A stretch of DNA of 64,000 bases from Streptomyces griseochromogenes (GTDB taxonomy: Bacteria > Actinomycetota > Actinomycetes > Streptomycetales > Streptomycetaceae): assembly GCF_001542625.1 (NCBI RefSeq), contig NZ_CP016279.1, positions 992,001 through 1,056,000 on the forward strand. Direction: 5' to 3'. How positions within the stretch are numbered: position 1 is the first letter of the stretch; each line of letters begins with the position of its first letter. Below, piece by piece: positions 17,531 through 29,091 of the stretch. Both the position numbers and the translations under genes were made by a program. The notes beneath the pieces are model-generated. The model worked only from the letters and a program-made list of their open reading frames with translations. It was not told the origin of the DNA and did no database searches.

Positions 17531-18712
17531 GTGGACCTGTTCGAGTACCAGGCGAGGGACCTCTTCGCCAAGCACGATGTACCGGTGCTGGCCGGTGAAG
17601 TCATCGACACGCCTGAGGCGGCGCGCGAGATCACCGAGCGGCTGGGCGGCAAGTCCGTCGTCAAGGCGCAGGTGAAGGTCGGTGGTCGTGGCAAGGCCGG
17701 TGGCGTCAAGCTGGCTGCCTCCGCGGACGAGGCCGTCGCCCGGGCGACGGACATCCTCGGCATGGACATCAAGGGCCACACGGTCCACAAGGTCATGATC
17801 GCCGAGACCGCTCCGGAGATCGTCGAGGAGTACTACGTCTCCTTCCTCCTCGACCGTGCCAACCGCACCTTCCTCTCCATCGCCTCCGTCGAGGGCGGCA
17901 TGGAGATCGAGGAGGTGGCGGCCACCCGTCCGGAGGCCGTCGCCAAGACGCCGATCGACGCCATCGACGGTGTGGACGAGGCCAAGGCCCGCGAGATCGT
18001 CGCGGCCGCCAAGTTCCCGGCCGAGGTCGCCGACAAGGTGGCGAACGTCCTCGTCAAGCTGTGGGACACCTTCATCAAGTCGGACGCCCTCCTCGTCGAG
18101 GTCAACCCGCTCGCGAAGGTCGCCTCCGGCGAGGTCATCGCCCTCGACGGCAAGGTGTCGCTGGACGAGAACGCCGAGTTCCGTCACCCCGAGTACGCGG
18201 AGCTGCACGACAAGGACGCGGCCAACCCGCTCGAGGCCGCTGCGAAGGCGAAGGGCCTCAACTACGTCAAGCTCGAGGGCGAGGTCGGCATCATCGGCAA
18301 CGGCGCCGGTCTCGTCATGAGCACCCTGGACGTCGTCGCCTACGCCGGTGAGAACCACAAGGGCGTCAAGCCGGCCAACTTCCTCGACATCGGTGGCGGT
18401 GCCTCCGCCGAGGTCATGGCGAACGGCCTGGAGATCATCCTCGGCGACCCGGACGTCAAGTCCGTCTTCGTCAACGTCTTCGGCGGCATCACCGCGTGCG
18501 ACGCGGTCGCCAACGGCATCGTGCAGGCCCTGGAGCTCCTTGAGTCCAAGGGCGAAGAGGTCACCAAGCCGCTGGTCGTCCGTCTGGACGGCAACAACGC
18601 CGAGCTGGGTCGCAAGATCCTCGACGACCGCAACCACCCGCTCGTGCAGCGCGTGGACACCATGGACGGCGCGGCCGACAAGGCCGCCGAGCTGGCTGCT
18701 GCCGCGAAGTAA
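17531..18712 (+). CDS. sucC: Succinyl-CoA synthetase (ADP-forming) beta subunit
   Basis: The 393-residue beta chain of succinate-CoA ligase, which makes succinate and ATP/GTP from succinyl-CoA in the TCA cycle. It starts [15 protein letters not shown], the ATP-grasp N-terminus. The nucleotide-binding loop reads [10 protein letters not shown] near residue 52-61; the C-terminal CoA-ligase domain has FLDIGGGA and VFGGI. Length is normal for the family. GTG is used as start, behind GGACGGAAG. sucD follows after 21 nt, so the two subunits are made together. Confidence 0.98.
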   Translation: MDLFEYQARDLFAKHDVPVLAGEVIDTPEAAREITERLGGKSVVKAQVKVGGRGKAGGVKLAASADEAVARATDILGMDIKGHTVHKVMIAETAPEIVEEYYVSFLLDRANRTFLSIASVEGGMEIEEVAATRPEAVAKTPIDAIDGVDEAKAREIVAAAKFPAEVADKVANVLVKLWDTFIKSDALLVEVNPLAKVASGEVIALDGKVSLDENAEFRHPEYAELHDKDAANPLEAAAKAKGLNYVKLEGEVGIIGNGAGLVMSTLDVVAYAGENHKGVKPANFLDIGGGASAEVMANGLEIILGDPDVKSVFVNVFGGITACDAVANGIVQALELLESKGEEVTKPLVVRLDGNNAELGRKILDDRNHPLVQRVDTMDGAADKAAELAAAAK

Positions 18713-18733
18713 GGGACGAGGTCACAGAAAACC

Positions 18734-19618
18734 ATGGCTATCTTCCTCACCAAGGAATCCAAGGTCATCGTCCAGGGCATGACCGGCTCCGAGGGCCAGA
18801 AGCACACCAAGCGCATGCTGGCTTCCGGCACGAACATCGTCGGTGGCGTGAACCCGCGCAAGGCGGGCCAGACCGTCGACTTCGACGGCACGGAGATCCC
18901 GGTGTTCGGGTCCGTGGCCGACGCCATCGAGAAGACCGGCGCCGACGTCACGGTCATCTTCGTCCCGGAGAAGTTCACCAAGGACGCGGTCGTCGAGGCC
19001 ATCGACGCCGAGATCCCGCTCGCGGTCGTCATCACCGAGGGCATCGCGGTGCACGACACCGCCTCCTTCTGGGCGTACGCCGGCAAGAAGGGCAACAAGA
19101 CCCGCATCATCGGCCCGAACTGCCCCGGCCTGATCACGCCCGGTCAGTCGAACGCCGGCATCATCCCGGCCGACATCACCAAGCCGGGCCGCATCGGTCT
19201 GGTCTCGAAGTCCGGCACGCTGACGTACCAGATGATGTACGAGCTGCGCGACATCGGCTTCTCGACCTGCGTCGGCATCGGCGGTGACCCGATCATCGGC
19301 ACCACCCACATCGACGCGCTCAAGGCGTTCCAGGACGACCCCGAGACCGACATCATCGTCATGATCGGTGAGATCGGTGGCGACGCCGAGGAGCGGGCCG
19401 CGGCCTTCATCAAGGAGAACGTGACCAAGCCGGTCGTCGGCTACGTCGCGGGCTTCACCGCGCCCGAGGGCAAGACGATGGGCCACGCCGGCGCCATCGT
19501 GTCCGGCTCGTCCGGCACCGCCCAGGCGAAGAAGGAGGCCCTGGAGGCCGCCGGTGTCAAGGTCGGCAAGACGCCGACCGAGACGGCGAAGCTCGCTCGG
19601 GAGATCCTGAGCGCCTGA
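18734..19618 (+). CDS. sucD: Succinyl-CoA synthetase alpha subunit
   Basis: The 294-residue CoA-binding and phosphohistidine subunit of succinyl-CoA synthetase. It has the N-terminal Rossmann CoA site ([13 protein letters not shown]), the conserved IIGPNCPG loop, and the active-site histidine in [10 protein letters not shown] near residue 250. Translation starts at ATG 18734 with GAGG about 11 nt upstream. It is co-transcribed with sucC and ends at a strong terminator 15 nt downstream. Confidence 0.98.
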   Translation: MAIFLTKESKVIVQGMTGSEGQKHTKRMLASGTNIVGGVNPRKAGQTVDFDGTEIPVFGSVADAIEKTGADVTVIFVPEKFTKDAVVEAIDAEIPLAVVITEGIAVHDTASFWAYAGKKGNKTRIIGPNCPGLITPGQSNAGIIPADITKPGRIGLVSKSGTLTYQMMYELRDIGFSTCVGIGGDPIIGTTHIDALKAFQDDPETDIIVMIGEIGGDAEERAAAFIKENVTKPVVGYVAGFTAPEGKTMGHAGAIVSGSSGTAQAKKEALEAAGVKVGKTPTETAKLAREILSA

Positions 19619-19633
19619 GCTTCCCAGCCGCAC

Positions 19634-19680
19634 GCCGGTGGGCCCGCTCCCTTGGCCGGGGCGGGCCCACCGGCGTTTTC
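19634..19680 (+). terminator. sucCD terminator
   Basis: A perfect 14-bp stem (GCCGGTGGGCCCGC and complement) with a 13-nt loop, followed by GTTTTCG, close to a canonical intrinsic terminator. Confidence 0.9.
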
Positions 19681-19700
19681 GCTCACCACGGTGGGTGACG

Positions 19701-19752
19701 CTGCCCCCTGAAGGGGCGCGGGGTACCGCGCGACCGGCCACCACGCACCCGC
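19701..19752. repeat. Dispersed Streptomyces repeat (AGGGGCGCGGGG-ACCGCGCGACC type)
   Basis: CCCCTGAAGGGGCGCGGGG followed by TACCGCGCGACCGGCCACCACGCACCCGCGGCC in pieces: a variant of the very common Streptomyces intergenic element whose usual core is GGGGCGCGGGGAACTGCGCG. Related copies lie at 58296-58344 and 60225-60258. It sits between convergent genes and could form a hairpin. Confidence 0.6.
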
Positions 19753-19797
19753 GGCCGGGGGACGGCCCCGGAGCCCGACGGCGCGTCGCAGCAGCGT

Positions 19798-20655
19798 TCA
19801 CCGCGGTTCCGGCGCCACCCGTTCCGGGCCGTTGGCCGCCGACGTGTGCAGCTTGGCGCGCAGGGCCAGTGCCTCGCGGGACAGGGGGCCCAGGACCGGC
19901 GGCGGGGGAACGCCCTCCACTGCCTGGGCCGGGGCGATGGGGGGCTCGTAGCGGGTGGGCGCCGTTCGCAGGGTCAGCGCCGTCGCGCCGATGATCGCGA
20001 CGGTGAAGGCGATGGCCGTCCGGGTCCAGAACAGGCTCCGGCGCTCGCCGCAGGTCCGTACGGTCGGCGGCCCGGCCGCGCGCAGGTGCTCCGTGGCGGC
20101 CAGTTCGGCGAGCCGGCGGTGCAGCGCGGCCGGGTCGGCCAGCTCCGGTACCCGGGCGGCCACGGCGGCGCGCGCGTGTGTCAGACGGTTCGCCGCCGCC
20201 GGGGTGCTCGCCTCGGTCTCCGCCGCCGTCTCCGGCAGGTCGAGCCCGACGCCGTCGTACAGCACGAGCGTGCGCCGGTAGGACGGCGGGAGCTCCTGCA
20301 GGACGTGCAGCAGCGCGCGGTCGGCGGGATCGCCCGGCGGTGGCTCCGGGGACCGGTGGCGCGGGCGCAGGCGGTGCCAGGGGGACAGGGCGCACTCGTA
20401 CGCCATCGACCGCACCCACCCGGCCGGGTCCCGGTCCCGGGCCACTTCGGGCCAGCGCTGCCAGGCGAGTTGGAAGGCCCGTTCCACGGCCTCCCGGGCC
20501 AGCTCCCGGCGCCCGGTGAGCAGATAGGTCTGGCGTACGAGGGCGGGGGCACAGAACGCGTACAGCGCGTCGAAGGCCTGAGCGGGTGTCAGGGTGTGCG
20601 CCCCCTGATCCTGTGTCAGCGCCCCGGATTCGCACGGGCGTCGGCTCTCAGTCAC
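19798..20655 (-). CDS. ECF-sigma-factor-like regulator with C-terminal membrane segment
   Basis: A 285-residue protein. The N-terminal part resembles ECF sigma region 2 ([19 protein letters not shown], then [19 protein letters not shown]) and a region-4-like part follows ([21 protein letters not shown], then a helix-turn-helix-like [16 protein letters not shown]). Unlike a normal ECF factor it continues about 110 residues, with one membrane helix ([17 protein letters not shown]) and a Pro-rich end. It may be a membrane-tethered sigma factor or a degenerate regulator. GTG 20655 follows AAGGGG; the open frame extends to 22626, but that part is the shadow of the divergent DUF6350 gene. The divergent spacer to 20751 contains an unusually AT-rich tract (about 20672-20697). 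Confidence 0.75.
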   Translation of the reverse strand: MTESRRPCESGALTQDQGAHTLTPAQAFDALYAFCAPALVRQTYLLTGRRELAREAVERAFQLAWQRWPEVARDRDPAGWVRSMAYECALSPWHRLRPRHRSPEPPPGDPADRALLHVLQELPPSYRRTLVLYDGVGLDLPETAAETEASTPAAANRLTHARAAVAARVPELADPAALHRRLAELAATEHLRAAGPPTVRTCGERRSLFWTRTAIAFTVAIIGATALTLRTAPTRYEPPIAPAQAVEGVPPPPVLGPLSREALALRAKLHTSAANGPERVAPEPR

Positions 20656-20751
20656 AGGACACCCCTTCGTACGAAAAAGAACATAAACATATATTGAGCG
20701 ACACTTCGGCGGTTCGCTCGTTACGACGGGAAAGCGCGTGTCGTTGGGAGC

Positions 20752-22674
20752 ATGGCAGGTGTGACGCTGATGACCGCTCGTCGACCGCTGTTGTCGCTTC
20801 TGCTGCACCGGATGCGCAACCGCTCGCCCGGGCTGGGCGCGAGCTTCCTGGGCGGCGCGGTGGCCGCCGGGCTCGGGCTCGGCTCGCTCGCCGTGCTCGT
20901 CCTGGGGCTGTGGATCAGCTCGCCGTACCCCGACAGCGGGCCGGGCGGCGCGCTGCACATCGCCGCCGCGCTGTGGCTGCTGGCGCACGGCGTCGAACTG
21001 ACCCGCACCGAGACGCTCTCCGGCACGCCCCTGCCGGTGGGTGTGACCCCGCTGCTGCTCCTCGCGCTGCCGGTGTGGCTGCTGTACCGGGCGGCGCGGG
21101 ACGCGGCGGACGTGTCCGCCGAGCCCGACGGCCTGGAGCCGGTTCCGGCGCGTACGGCGTGGACGGGGGTGGTCCTCGGCTATCTGGCGGTCGGCGTCGC
21201 GGCCGCGCTGTACTGCTCGGGCAGGGAACTGCGGCCCGAATGGGGGTGGGTGACGGTGTGCCTGCCGCTGGTCGCGGCGGGCGTGGCGGCGGCCGGGATC
21301 TGGTCGGCGCACGGCCGTCCCCTCGATCCGGTGCTCGACCTGCTGCTGGTGCTGCCGGAGCCGGTGCGGCGACTGCTGTTCGGGGCGGACGCGGGGGCGC
21401 GGCTGAGCGCGGCCGTACGGGCCGCCGGTGCCGGGACGGCGGTGCTCTTCGGGGGCGGGGCGCTGCTGCTCGGGGTGTCGCTGGTGCTGCACGGCGAGGC
21501 GGCACGGGCCTCCTTCCTGCACCTGACCGAGGGCTGGACCGGACGGTTCGCGGTCCTGCTGCTCGGGCTCGCGCTGATCCCCAACGGGGCGGTGTGGTCG
21601 GCGTCCTACGCCCTCGGCCCCGGCTTCGTCCTCGGCACCGGGCACCTGGTGCGCCCCCTCGCCTCCGACCCCGCCCCGCTGCTGCCGCCGTTCCCGCTGC
21701 TCGCGGCGGTGCCGGACGCGGGCCCCGGGACGCCGCTGAACTGGGCTGCGGGACTGGTGCCGGTGGCGGCCGGCACGACGGTCGCGTGGTTCGTGGCGCG
21801 GGCCGCCGTGGCACGCGGGGAGCGGGCGGAGAGGGAAGGGGCGGCGGCGGGGGCGCCGTCGGTGCGCTGGTCGGCCGGGCGGACGCTCGGGGTGTTCATG
21901 CTGGCGGCACTGGTGAGCACGGCCTTCTTCACCCTCCTCGCCGAGCTGTCCGGCGGCCCGCTGGGCGTGGCCGCACTGGCCCGCTTCGGTCCGGTGTGGT
22001 GGCAGAGCGGGGGAGCGGCCGGGCTCTGGATCATGGTCACGGGGATGCCGGTGGTGCTCGTGGTGCGGGCGTGGCGGTTGCGGGGCCGACGGGCGACGGC
22101 CGTGGTTCCGGGGCAGGGGAAGCAGGGCGGGACGACGGCGGCGGAGGAGGCCGGGGAGGACGCCGGGAAGGGGGCCGGGAAGGGGGCCTCGCAGGAGACC
22201 GGGGAGGAGACCGCCGCGGCGACCGGGAAGGAGGCCGGCGCGCCGAAGGACCCGCCGGGCGGGCCGGGCAAGTCGAGGAAGCCGGCGAAGGACCAGGCTC
22301 GTCCGGAGCCCGGTCGCACCACCACCGAGCCGGACGAGGCCGAACTGTACGACTTCCTGCCCGCCGACGACCCGTTCGCCTCGGCCTGGAACGACGATCT
22401 CGCCCAGGACTCCCGCTTCACGGCCCTGCGAGCGGCTTCCACGCCCACGGACCCGCCCGAGTCGCGCCCCTCCGCAGAGCACGCAGAGCACGCAGAGCAC
22501 CGGGCCCCGGCCCCGCAGGAAGCGGCACCGCAGTGGGACGCCCACCCGCCCGCCGAAGCCGAACCGCTCACCCCCGCCGACCGGCCGACGCTGCCGGAGC
22601 AGTCTCCGCCCACGGACACACCGCACCCGCCCGCCGAGCCGCCCGGTTCACCCGATGCACCGGACAGTCCGTAG
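20752..22674 (+). CDS. PerM-like polytopic membrane protein (DUF6350)
   Basis: A 640-residue integral membrane protein with about 9-10 hydrophobic segments (for example [55 protein letters not shown]), then a cytoplasmic tail of about 180 residues rich in Glu, Lys, Ala and Pro that includes [15 protein letters not shown]. This is the DUF6350/PerM family; in M. tuberculosis PerM stabilises the divisome and lies between sucCD and purN-purH, as here. The start is uncertain: ATG 20752 has only GGGAG immediately upstream, and GTG 20761 or ATG 20770 are possible. The family call rests on topology plus synteny. Confidence 0.78.
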   Translation: MAGVTLMTARRPLLSLLLHRMRNRSPGLGASFLGGAVAAGLGLGSLAVLVLGLWISSPYPDSGPGGALHIAAALWLLAHGVELTRTETLSGTPLPVGVTPLLLLALPVWLLYRAARDAADVSAEPDGLEPVPARTAWTGVVLGYLAVGVAAALYCSGRELRPEWGWVTVCLPLVAAGVAAAGIWSAHGRPLDPVLDLLLVLPEPVRRLLFGADAGARLSAAVRAAGAGTAVLFGGGALLLGVSLVLHGEAARASFLHLTEGWTGRFAVLLLGLALIPNGAVWSASYALGPGFVLGTGHLVRPLASDPAPLLPPFPLLAAVPDAGPGTPLNWAAGLVPVAAGTTVAWFVARAAVARGERAEREGAAAGAPSVRWSAGRTLGVFMLAALVSTAFFTLLAELSGGPLGVAALARFGPVWWQSGGAAGLWIMVTGMPVVLVVRAWRLRGRRATAVVPGQGKQGGTTAAEEAGEDAGKGAGKGASQETGEETAAATGKEAGAPKDPPGGPGKSRKPAKDQARPEPGRTTTEPDEAELYDFLPADDPFASAWNDDLAQDSRFTALRAASTPTDPPESRPSAEHAEHAEHRAPAPQEAAPQWDAHPPAEAEPLTPADRPTLPEQSPPTDTPHPPAEPPGSPDAPDSP

Positions 22675-22724
22675 GCGCACAGCCCGCGGCCCCCGAAGAG
22701 ACCCCGGCCCCGCAGGCGCGAGCC

Positions 22725-23489
22725 CTAGCTGTTCCCGACCCCCAGCATCCCCCGCAGCTCCTTCGGCAGGAGCTGGTCGCAGGACTGCTTGGCCTCGTGG
22801 GTCAGGGCGTCGCTGACGCAGGTGTAGTAGTCCCGGTAGACGAACTGCACGGCGAAGCTCGTGCCCACCAGGGCCAGGGCCAGACAGGCCGTGACCAGGC
22901 CGCCGATCGCCGCCGTGACCTGCGGGCGGGGGCCCGTGGGGGCGGCCGGGGCGTCCGGGCCGGGGGTGCGGGGCCTGGCGCGCAGGGCGCTGATGCCCCA
23001 GTACAGGGCCAGCGAGCCCAGCAGCAGAGCCACGTAGGGCCAGCCGAACAGGACGAAGAAGACGGCCCACATACCGGACAGAAGCGCGTAGCGAGCGCGG
23101 CGCTGGGCCGGGTCCGTCGGGTCCCAGCGCATGCCGGGCCCGGTCGGGCCGCCCGGACCCTCGGGGCCGCCGCCGGGGCGCTCGCCGAAGCCGCCGGGGG
23201 AGCGGCCGGGCTGGTGGTCGCTCCACCGGCTGCCCCAGGGGGAGCCGCCTCCGGAGCCCGATGACCCCTCGGGGTGGCGGGGCTGCCACGGCCGGTCGGG
23301 GGTGCCCTCCGGCGGTGGCGCGAAGGGGTTGTCCTCCTGCTGCTCACCGCCGCGTCCGTCGCCGTCCCGACCGCCCGAAGGTGCCTCGGGCGGCGAGGCC
23401 GGCCGCTCTCGCAGCAGCACGGCGCCACGCTCGCCTCCCTGGGCCGGGCGCGGGGGGAACGTGAGGAGTCGCAGGCTGCGATCGGGCAT
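22725..23489 (-). CDS. Proline/glycine-rich membrane protein
   Basis: A 254-residue protein. The first roughly 130 residues are hydrophilic and Gly/Pro/Glu-rich. Three hydrophobic segments follow: [29 protein letters not shown] (two helices or one hairpin) and [20 protein letters not shown], then a short extracytoplasmic C-terminus with two cysteines ([16 protein letters not shown]). No known function. It is divergent from purN and convergent with the DUF6350 gene. ATG 23489 follows GGAAG about 10 nt upstream; a TTG one codon earlier is also in frame. Confidence 0.75.
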   Translation of the reverse strand: MPDRSLRLLTFPPRPAQGGERGAVLLRERPASPPEAPSGGRDGDGRGGEQQEDNPFAPPPEGTPDRPWQPRHPEGSSGSGGGSPWGSRWSDHQPGRSPGGFGERPGGGPEGPGGPTGPGMRWDPTDPAQRRARYALLSGMWAVFFVLFGWPYVALLLGSLALYWGISALRARPRTPGPDAPAAPTGPRPQVTAAIGGLVTACLALALVGTSFAVQFVYRDYYTCVSDALTHEAKQSCDQLLPKELRGMLGVGNS

Positions 23490-23659
23490 CAAAAGAGCGT
23501 CTTCCCCTAGGTGAATACGTCAGTCCGACGAGAGCTTCCACCTCATGAACGCGCCGCACGACGACCGCGTTCCCGAGGCTGCTCGTTCTCGATTCCTTCC
23601 GAACGCTACCTTCCGGCCACGCACCCGTCCCGTGGGGGCCTCGCGGAGTGCCGGTATCG

Positions 23660-23687
23660 TTGCTGACGGTCGGCCGCTTCGTAGACT
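23660..23687 (+). promoter_or_regulatory. Possible purNH promoter
   Basis: TTGCTG, 16 nt, TAGACT, about 85 nt before the purN start. Spacing is at the short end, so this is tentative. Confidence 0.3.
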
Positions 23688-23772
23688 TCCCCGTATCCCG
23701 GGGCGCGAAGCATTCGTACGACTGTACAAAGGGCCGACCGGACACACCGCCTTCCCGAGAAAGGGCCTCACC

Positions 23773-24407
23773 GTGGCCGCCACCCCCGAAGGCCGAGCGG
23801 CCAGGCGCCTCGTCGTGCTGGTCTCCGGATCCGGCACCAATCTGCAGGCGCTGCTGGACGAGATCGAGCGCACCGGAGCCGAGTCGTACGGCGCGCGGAT
23901 CGTCGCCGTCGGGGCGGACCGCACCGGCATCGAGGGGCTCGCCCGTGCCGAGCGGGCCGGGCTGCCGACCTTCGTGTGCCGGGTGAAGGACCACGCGACG
24001 CGCGAGGAGTGGGACGCCGCCCTCGCCGAAGCCGTGGCCGCCCACGAACCCGACCTCGTGGTATCCGCCGGGTTCATGAAGATCGTCGGGAAGGAATTCC
24101 TCGCGCGCTTCGGCGGGCGGTTCGTCAACACGCATCCTGCCCTGCTGCCCAGTTTTCCCGGGGCCCACGGCGCGCGGGACGCACTCGCGTACGGCGTCAA
24201 GGTCACCGGCTGCACCGTCCACTTCGTCGACGACGGGGTCGACACCGGGCCGATCATCGCCCAGGGCGTGGTCGAGGTCCGGGACGAGGACGACGAGAGC
24301 GCGCTGCACGAGCGCATCAAGGAAGTCGAGCGAAGGCTGCTCGTCGAGGTCGTGGGGCGGCTCGCCCGCAACGGCTATCGCATTGAGGGACGAAAGGTAG
24401 TTATCCA

Positions 24408-24411
<4 letters not shown>
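23773..24411 (+). CDS. purN: Phosphoribosylglycinamide formyltransferase
   Basis: GAR transformylase, step 3 of purine synthesis, using 10-formyl-THF. 212 residues. The nucleotide loop is [13 protein letters not shown] near the N-terminus. The catalytic Asn-His pair is in [14 protein letters not shown], and the conserved Asp follows in [15 protein letters not shown] 23773 is chosen because AAAGGG lies about 9 nt upstream and the family N-terminus aligns there; the open frame continues upstream to 23545 without family resemblance. It overlaps purH by 4 nt (GTGA), so the two enzymes are translationally coupled. Confidence 0.95.
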
Positions 24412-26000
<1,589 letters not shown>

Positions 26001-26012
26001 TCCGCGCGCGCC

Positions 26013-26052
26013 GACGGCCTCCGGCCCTCCCCCGAGGGAGCCGGAGGCCGTC
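26013..26052. terminator. purH terminator, shared with convergent gene
   Basis: A 13-bp perfect stem (GACGGCCTCCGGC and complement) extended by an inner CCCTC/GAGGG stem. It lies between convergent purH and the I36-like gene and can serve both. Confidence 0.85.
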
Positions 26053-26072
26053 GCGCTTGGGCCGCGTCCGTG

Positions 26073-26543
26073 TCAGCAGGGGCGCAGGGACCAGATCGGG
26101 TCCCAGGTCGCGGTGCCGGCCTGGTAGGCCGTCGAGGTCCAGCGGACGCTGCCGTCCTGGTTGTAGAACCTGGCGACCGTGCCCGGTGTCTGGTTGTTGG
26201 TGAACGGGCCGTCGCCGGTCCAGTTGTGGACGGCCCAGGTCTGGCACTTGTAGAAGTCGAACTTGGTGCCGTTGACGATCATGCACAGGTGACCGTAGGC
26301 GCAGTCCAGGTCCTTGGCGGCGACCTTCCCCTTCGGTGCCGTCGTGAGGGTCAGGCCGTCGTACCGGACCTTGTCGGCGGCGACCTGCAGGGGCTTCGGG
26401 TGCCCCGCGAGCACCTGGTCGGCCGCGGCCCGGAGCCCGGTGACCCGGGTTCCGTCCGGGGTGGCGGCGGTGGCCCAGGCCGTGGAGCCGGCGAGCAGAG
26501 CGGTGGCCGCGACGAGCAGTGCGGCGGGCTTGGCGATGTTCAC
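26073..26543 (-). CDS. Secreted peptidase-inhibitor family I36-like protein
   Basis: A 156-residue exported protein: signal peptide of about 27 residues ([20 protein letters not shown]) followed by a short propeptide-like part and a Cys-containing domain ([39 protein letters not shown]). The pattern is that of the I36/SMI-type beta-gamma-crystallin inhibitors of metallo- or other proteases in Streptomyces. The start is GTG 26543 with GGGGGA 6 nt upstream. Whether it still inhibits a protease cannot be judged from sequence. It is downstream of the FHA-kinase pair on the same strand, 102 nt away. Confidence 0.75.
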   Translation of the reverse strand: MNIAKPAALLVAATALLAGSTAWATAATPDGTRVTGLRAAADQVLAGHPKPLQVAADKVRYDGLTLTTAPKGKVAAKDLDCAYGHLCMIVNGTKFDFYKCQTWAVHNWTGDGPFTNNQTPGTVARFYNQDGSVRWTSTAYQAGTATWDPIWSLRPC

Positions 26544-26645
26544 GTGATTCCCCCATGTGAACGTGCGGTGTGGTCGCTCCGCCGTGACGGAGCGGTTCCA
26601 CCGTGCCGCCGGCGCCCGTTCGCCGGTACCTCGGAAGTCTCAGGG

Positions 26646-28187
26646 TCACTTCTTTCCCGGGGGCGTGTACTCCTTGAGGTAGTGAGCGACGCGGGCCGAG
26701 TAGGCGCGGTACTTCGGGGGAACTCCGCCCGCGTCGTTCACCTTCTTGTACGACGTCCGGTATCCGGCCGCGGTCAGCACCCGCTTGTCTCCGCGCAGAC
26801 CGTCCTTCAGGTGGGAGTCGATGAAGCACAGATAGCGGCCCATGGCCGGGATGGACACGGAAGGGGACAGCGGTGGCGTCGGCGTCGCCGACGCGGGGAC
26901 GCCGTCCTCGCGCATCCACCAGCGCAGCACGCCCGGCGTCCAGCGGGCGATGCCGAACTCCTGCTTGCCGGGGTCGGAGAGGTTCGGGTCGAAGTTGCTC
27001 TCGGCCTTCAGCATCGCCGCGATGAGCGCGGGGGTGACGTCGGACTGGGCGCATGCGTGGGCGGAGTTCACGATGAGCCGGCGGTAGGCGACCGGAACGC
27101 CTTTGTCGGTCCGCAGTTCCGAGGCGCCGTAACCGGCCGAGGAGGCATCGCGGGCCTGGTCGTGCCGGTCCGTGGCCCAGGTGCTGATGCCGTAGCCGAG
27201 GGCCGCGACGGCCGCGGTGGCGGCCGCGGCTCCGGCGATCACCGCCTGCCGGCGCCTGCGGCGCGGGAACAGCCGGGGCAGCCGCGGCGAGCGGCCCGTG
27301 CCGGCGGCCGCCTCGACACGGCTGAGCAGTGCCTCGGTGGTGATGCGCGCGGCGTGCGTACGGGCCAGGCAGTCACGGATGATCTCCCGCCAGGCGTCCG
27401 GGAGTTCGGGCGAAAGACGCAGTTCGTCCGTGCCGCGGGCGTAGGCGGCGGCCGCGTCGCGGCGGGCCGTGGGGGTGACGCCGGACAGCGGGAAGGAGTC
27501 CGTGAGGACGAGGTGGGCGAGCACACCGAAGGCCCACACGTCGGCGGAGGGGCGGATCCGCCGGCCGCGTTCGCCGATCTCCGCCCACAGCAGCTCGGGC
27601 GGGGTGTAGTCGGGGGTGGAGAAGGCCGGGGTGTAGGCGTGGGTGCCCTCCAGCTCGGCGGCCATGTTGAAGTCGGCGAGCCGTGCCGAGCCGTCCGCCA
27701 TCAGCAGCACATTGGCCGGTTTCAGATCCCCGTGCACCCAGCCCGCCCGGTGCAGTTGCGCCAGCCCCTCGCAGATCTGGGCGAGCAGTGCGGGCCCGGC
27801 GGCCGGCCGGGGCGAGGCGGAGAGCAGGGCGGACAGTGATCCTTCGGCCCTCTCCAGGACGAGGACCGTGGCGCCGTCGAGTTCGGGGCGGGCCGGGTCG
27901 TCGACGACGAGGGTCTCGTACATCCGGATCAGTCGCGGCCGTCTGAGCCTGCGGTACAGGTCGACCTCGCGCTCGATGAGTTCGCGCAGGTGGGCCAGTT
28001 GACGCGGGGTGCCGGTACCGGTGGGCAGGAACTTCAGGGCGGCCGCGGGCGGCAGTTCGCGGTCACCGGTGCCGGTGCGCCGGCCCGCGTACACGCTGCC
28101 GAAGGCGCCCGTCGCGATCGGCTCGCGCACCTCCCAGCCGCCGACCCGGTAGCCCCTCGGCACCGGCACGGCGTACGCCTCCGTCAT
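26646..28187 (-). CDS. Ser/Thr protein kinase fused to an extracellular lysozyme-like (SLT) domain
   Basis: A 513-residue type II membrane protein. The cytoplasmic Hanks-type kinase domain (about 15-285) has the glycine loop GAFGSV (27-32), catalytic Lys52 in ALKFLP, the loop HGDLKPAN (152-159) and ADFN in place of the usual DFG (172-174). A polybasic stop (RRRRR) and one membrane helix at about 314-336 follow. Outside the cell it has a transglycosylase/lysozyme-like fold: ALIAAMLKAESNFDPN with Glu396, then QEFGIARWTPGVLRWW. It presumably senses or cuts peptidoglycan while signalling inside. It overlaps the upstream FHA gene by 4 nt. The fusion is directly visible; enzymatic activity of either half is inferred. 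Confidence 0.88.
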   Translation of the reverse strand: MTEAYAVPVPRGYRVGGWEVREPIATGAFGSVYAGRRTGTGDRELPPAAALKFLPTGTGTPRQLAHLRELIEREVDLYRRLRRPRLIRMYETLVVDDPARPELDGATVLVLERAEGSLSALLSASPRPAAGPALLAQICEGLAQLHRAGWVHGDLKPANVLLMADGSARLADFNMAAELEGTHAYTPAFSTPDYTPPELLWAEIGERGRRIRPSADVWAFGVLAHLVLTDSFPLSGVTPTARRDAAAAYARGTDELRLSPELPDAWREIIRDCLARTHAARITTEALLSRVEAAAGTGRSPRLPRLFPRRRRRQAVIAGAAAATAAVAALGYGISTWATDRHDQARDASSAGYGASELRTDKGVPVAYRRLIVNSAHACAQSDVTPALIAAMLKAESNFDPNLSDPGKQEFGIARWTPGVLRWWMREDGVPASATPTPPLSPSVSIPAMGRYLCFIDSHLKDGLRGDKRVLTAAGYRTSYKKVNDAGGVPPKYRAYSARVAHYLKEYTPPGKK

Positions 28188-28933
28188 CGGGCCGCCCGGC
28201 TCGCGGTGCCGGATCCGGACAGGACGACCAGGTCGTCCTCGCGCACGAGGTCGAAGCGGAGCGCCAGCGAGACCAGCGACTCCTTCTTGCCGTTGAGGCG
28301 GGGGCCCGTGTCCGCGGTCTCCGGGCCGGGCTTGAGACGCAGCTTCACGGCCAGGTAGTCGATGTTCCACTGCACCGAGGTGCGCGAGGCGGCCGGCCAG
28401 GCGGGGCGCAGCCGGTCGACGACCTGGTCGACGGTGGGCAGCGGGGCGTGCGGCTCGCCGCGCAGTCGCGGTTCGCACAGGGCGGCCAGGACGGCGAAGT
28501 AGCGCTTGGTGCGGTCGACGGAGAAGGCCGGGGCCGTGGTGTCGCCGTCCGGACCGGCGCCGTCGCGCAGGTAGTCGTGGCGCGGCGCCCATACCTCGAT
28601 CGGCAGCAGGTCCCCGGCGGCGGGCAGCACGATCCGCGAGAACTCGAACGGGACGGGCGCGTCGAGCCGGCCCGGGCCCACCTTGATGTGCTCGCCCGCG
28701 CCCTCGGGGTTCTCCACGACGTACGTCTGCCGTGCGGACAGGTTGCTCAGTATCCAGAACGCGCCCTGGGCGCTGAGCTCGCCGGCCCGGCGTGAGACCC
28801 CGTCGTGCGGGATCGCCAGATCGTTGCCCGACGCCCGGCCGAAGGTGAGGCGCTCGCCGGGGGCGAGCCGGATCTGGTCGCGGTGCTCTCGGTCCTCCGG
28901 GGTCGGCGGAGGTACGACGATGATGCTGTACAA
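28184..28933 (-). CDS. FHA domain protein, likely partner of the adjacent kinase
   Basis: A 249-residue protein. The N-terminal FHA phosphothreonine-binding domain has LTFGRASGNDLAIP (about 28-41), GVSRRAG and LSNLSARQTYV. A second domain (about 150-245) is conserved with FHA proteins of Streptomyces kinase operons and looks winged-helix-like (TVDQVVDRLRPAW, SVQWNIDYLAVKLRL). It starts at TTG 28933 with GGGAGA 6 nt upstream; no ATG or GTG is better placed. The stop overlaps the kinase start (ATGA), so the two are coupled, and the FHA domain probably binds a phosphosite made by the kinase. Confidence 0.85.
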   Translation of the reverse strand: MYSIIVVPPPTPEDREHRDQIRLAPGERLTFGRASGNDLAIPHDGVSRRAGELSAQGAFWILSNLSARQTYVVENPEGAGEHIKVGPGRLDAPVPFEFSRIVLPAAGDLLPIEVWAPRHDYLRDGAGPDGDTTAPAFSVDRTKRYFAVLAALCEPRLRGEPHAPLPTVDQVVDRLRPAWPAASRTSVQWNIDYLAVKLRLKPGPETADTGPRLNGKKESLVSLALRFDLVREDDLVVLSGSGTASRAAR

Positions 28934-29004
28934 GGTGCGTCTCCCCGTGCCTGACGGCTACCCCGGTCAGAGCGTCTACCCCAGTCAGCCTAGGGGGACA
29001 CACC

Positions 29005-29043
29005 AGGGCCGTGCCTCCCCCTGGACGGGTGAGACACGGCCCT
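29005..29043 (-). terminator. Terminator of RDD gene
   Basis: A 9-bp perfect stem AGGGCCGTG / CACGGCCCT with a 21-nt structured loop, 49 nt after the RDD gene stop. Confidence 0.65.
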
Positions 29044-29091
29044 CGGTGTTGAAATGGCGCGAACTGTACTGTCGCGTGATGTGCGTTCAGC

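Noticed and set aside
20666..20697. AT-rich tract between the ECF-like and DUF6350 genes as foreign DNA
   Set aside because: Too short, with ordinary codon use on both sides; more likely a promoter or nucleoid-protein site.
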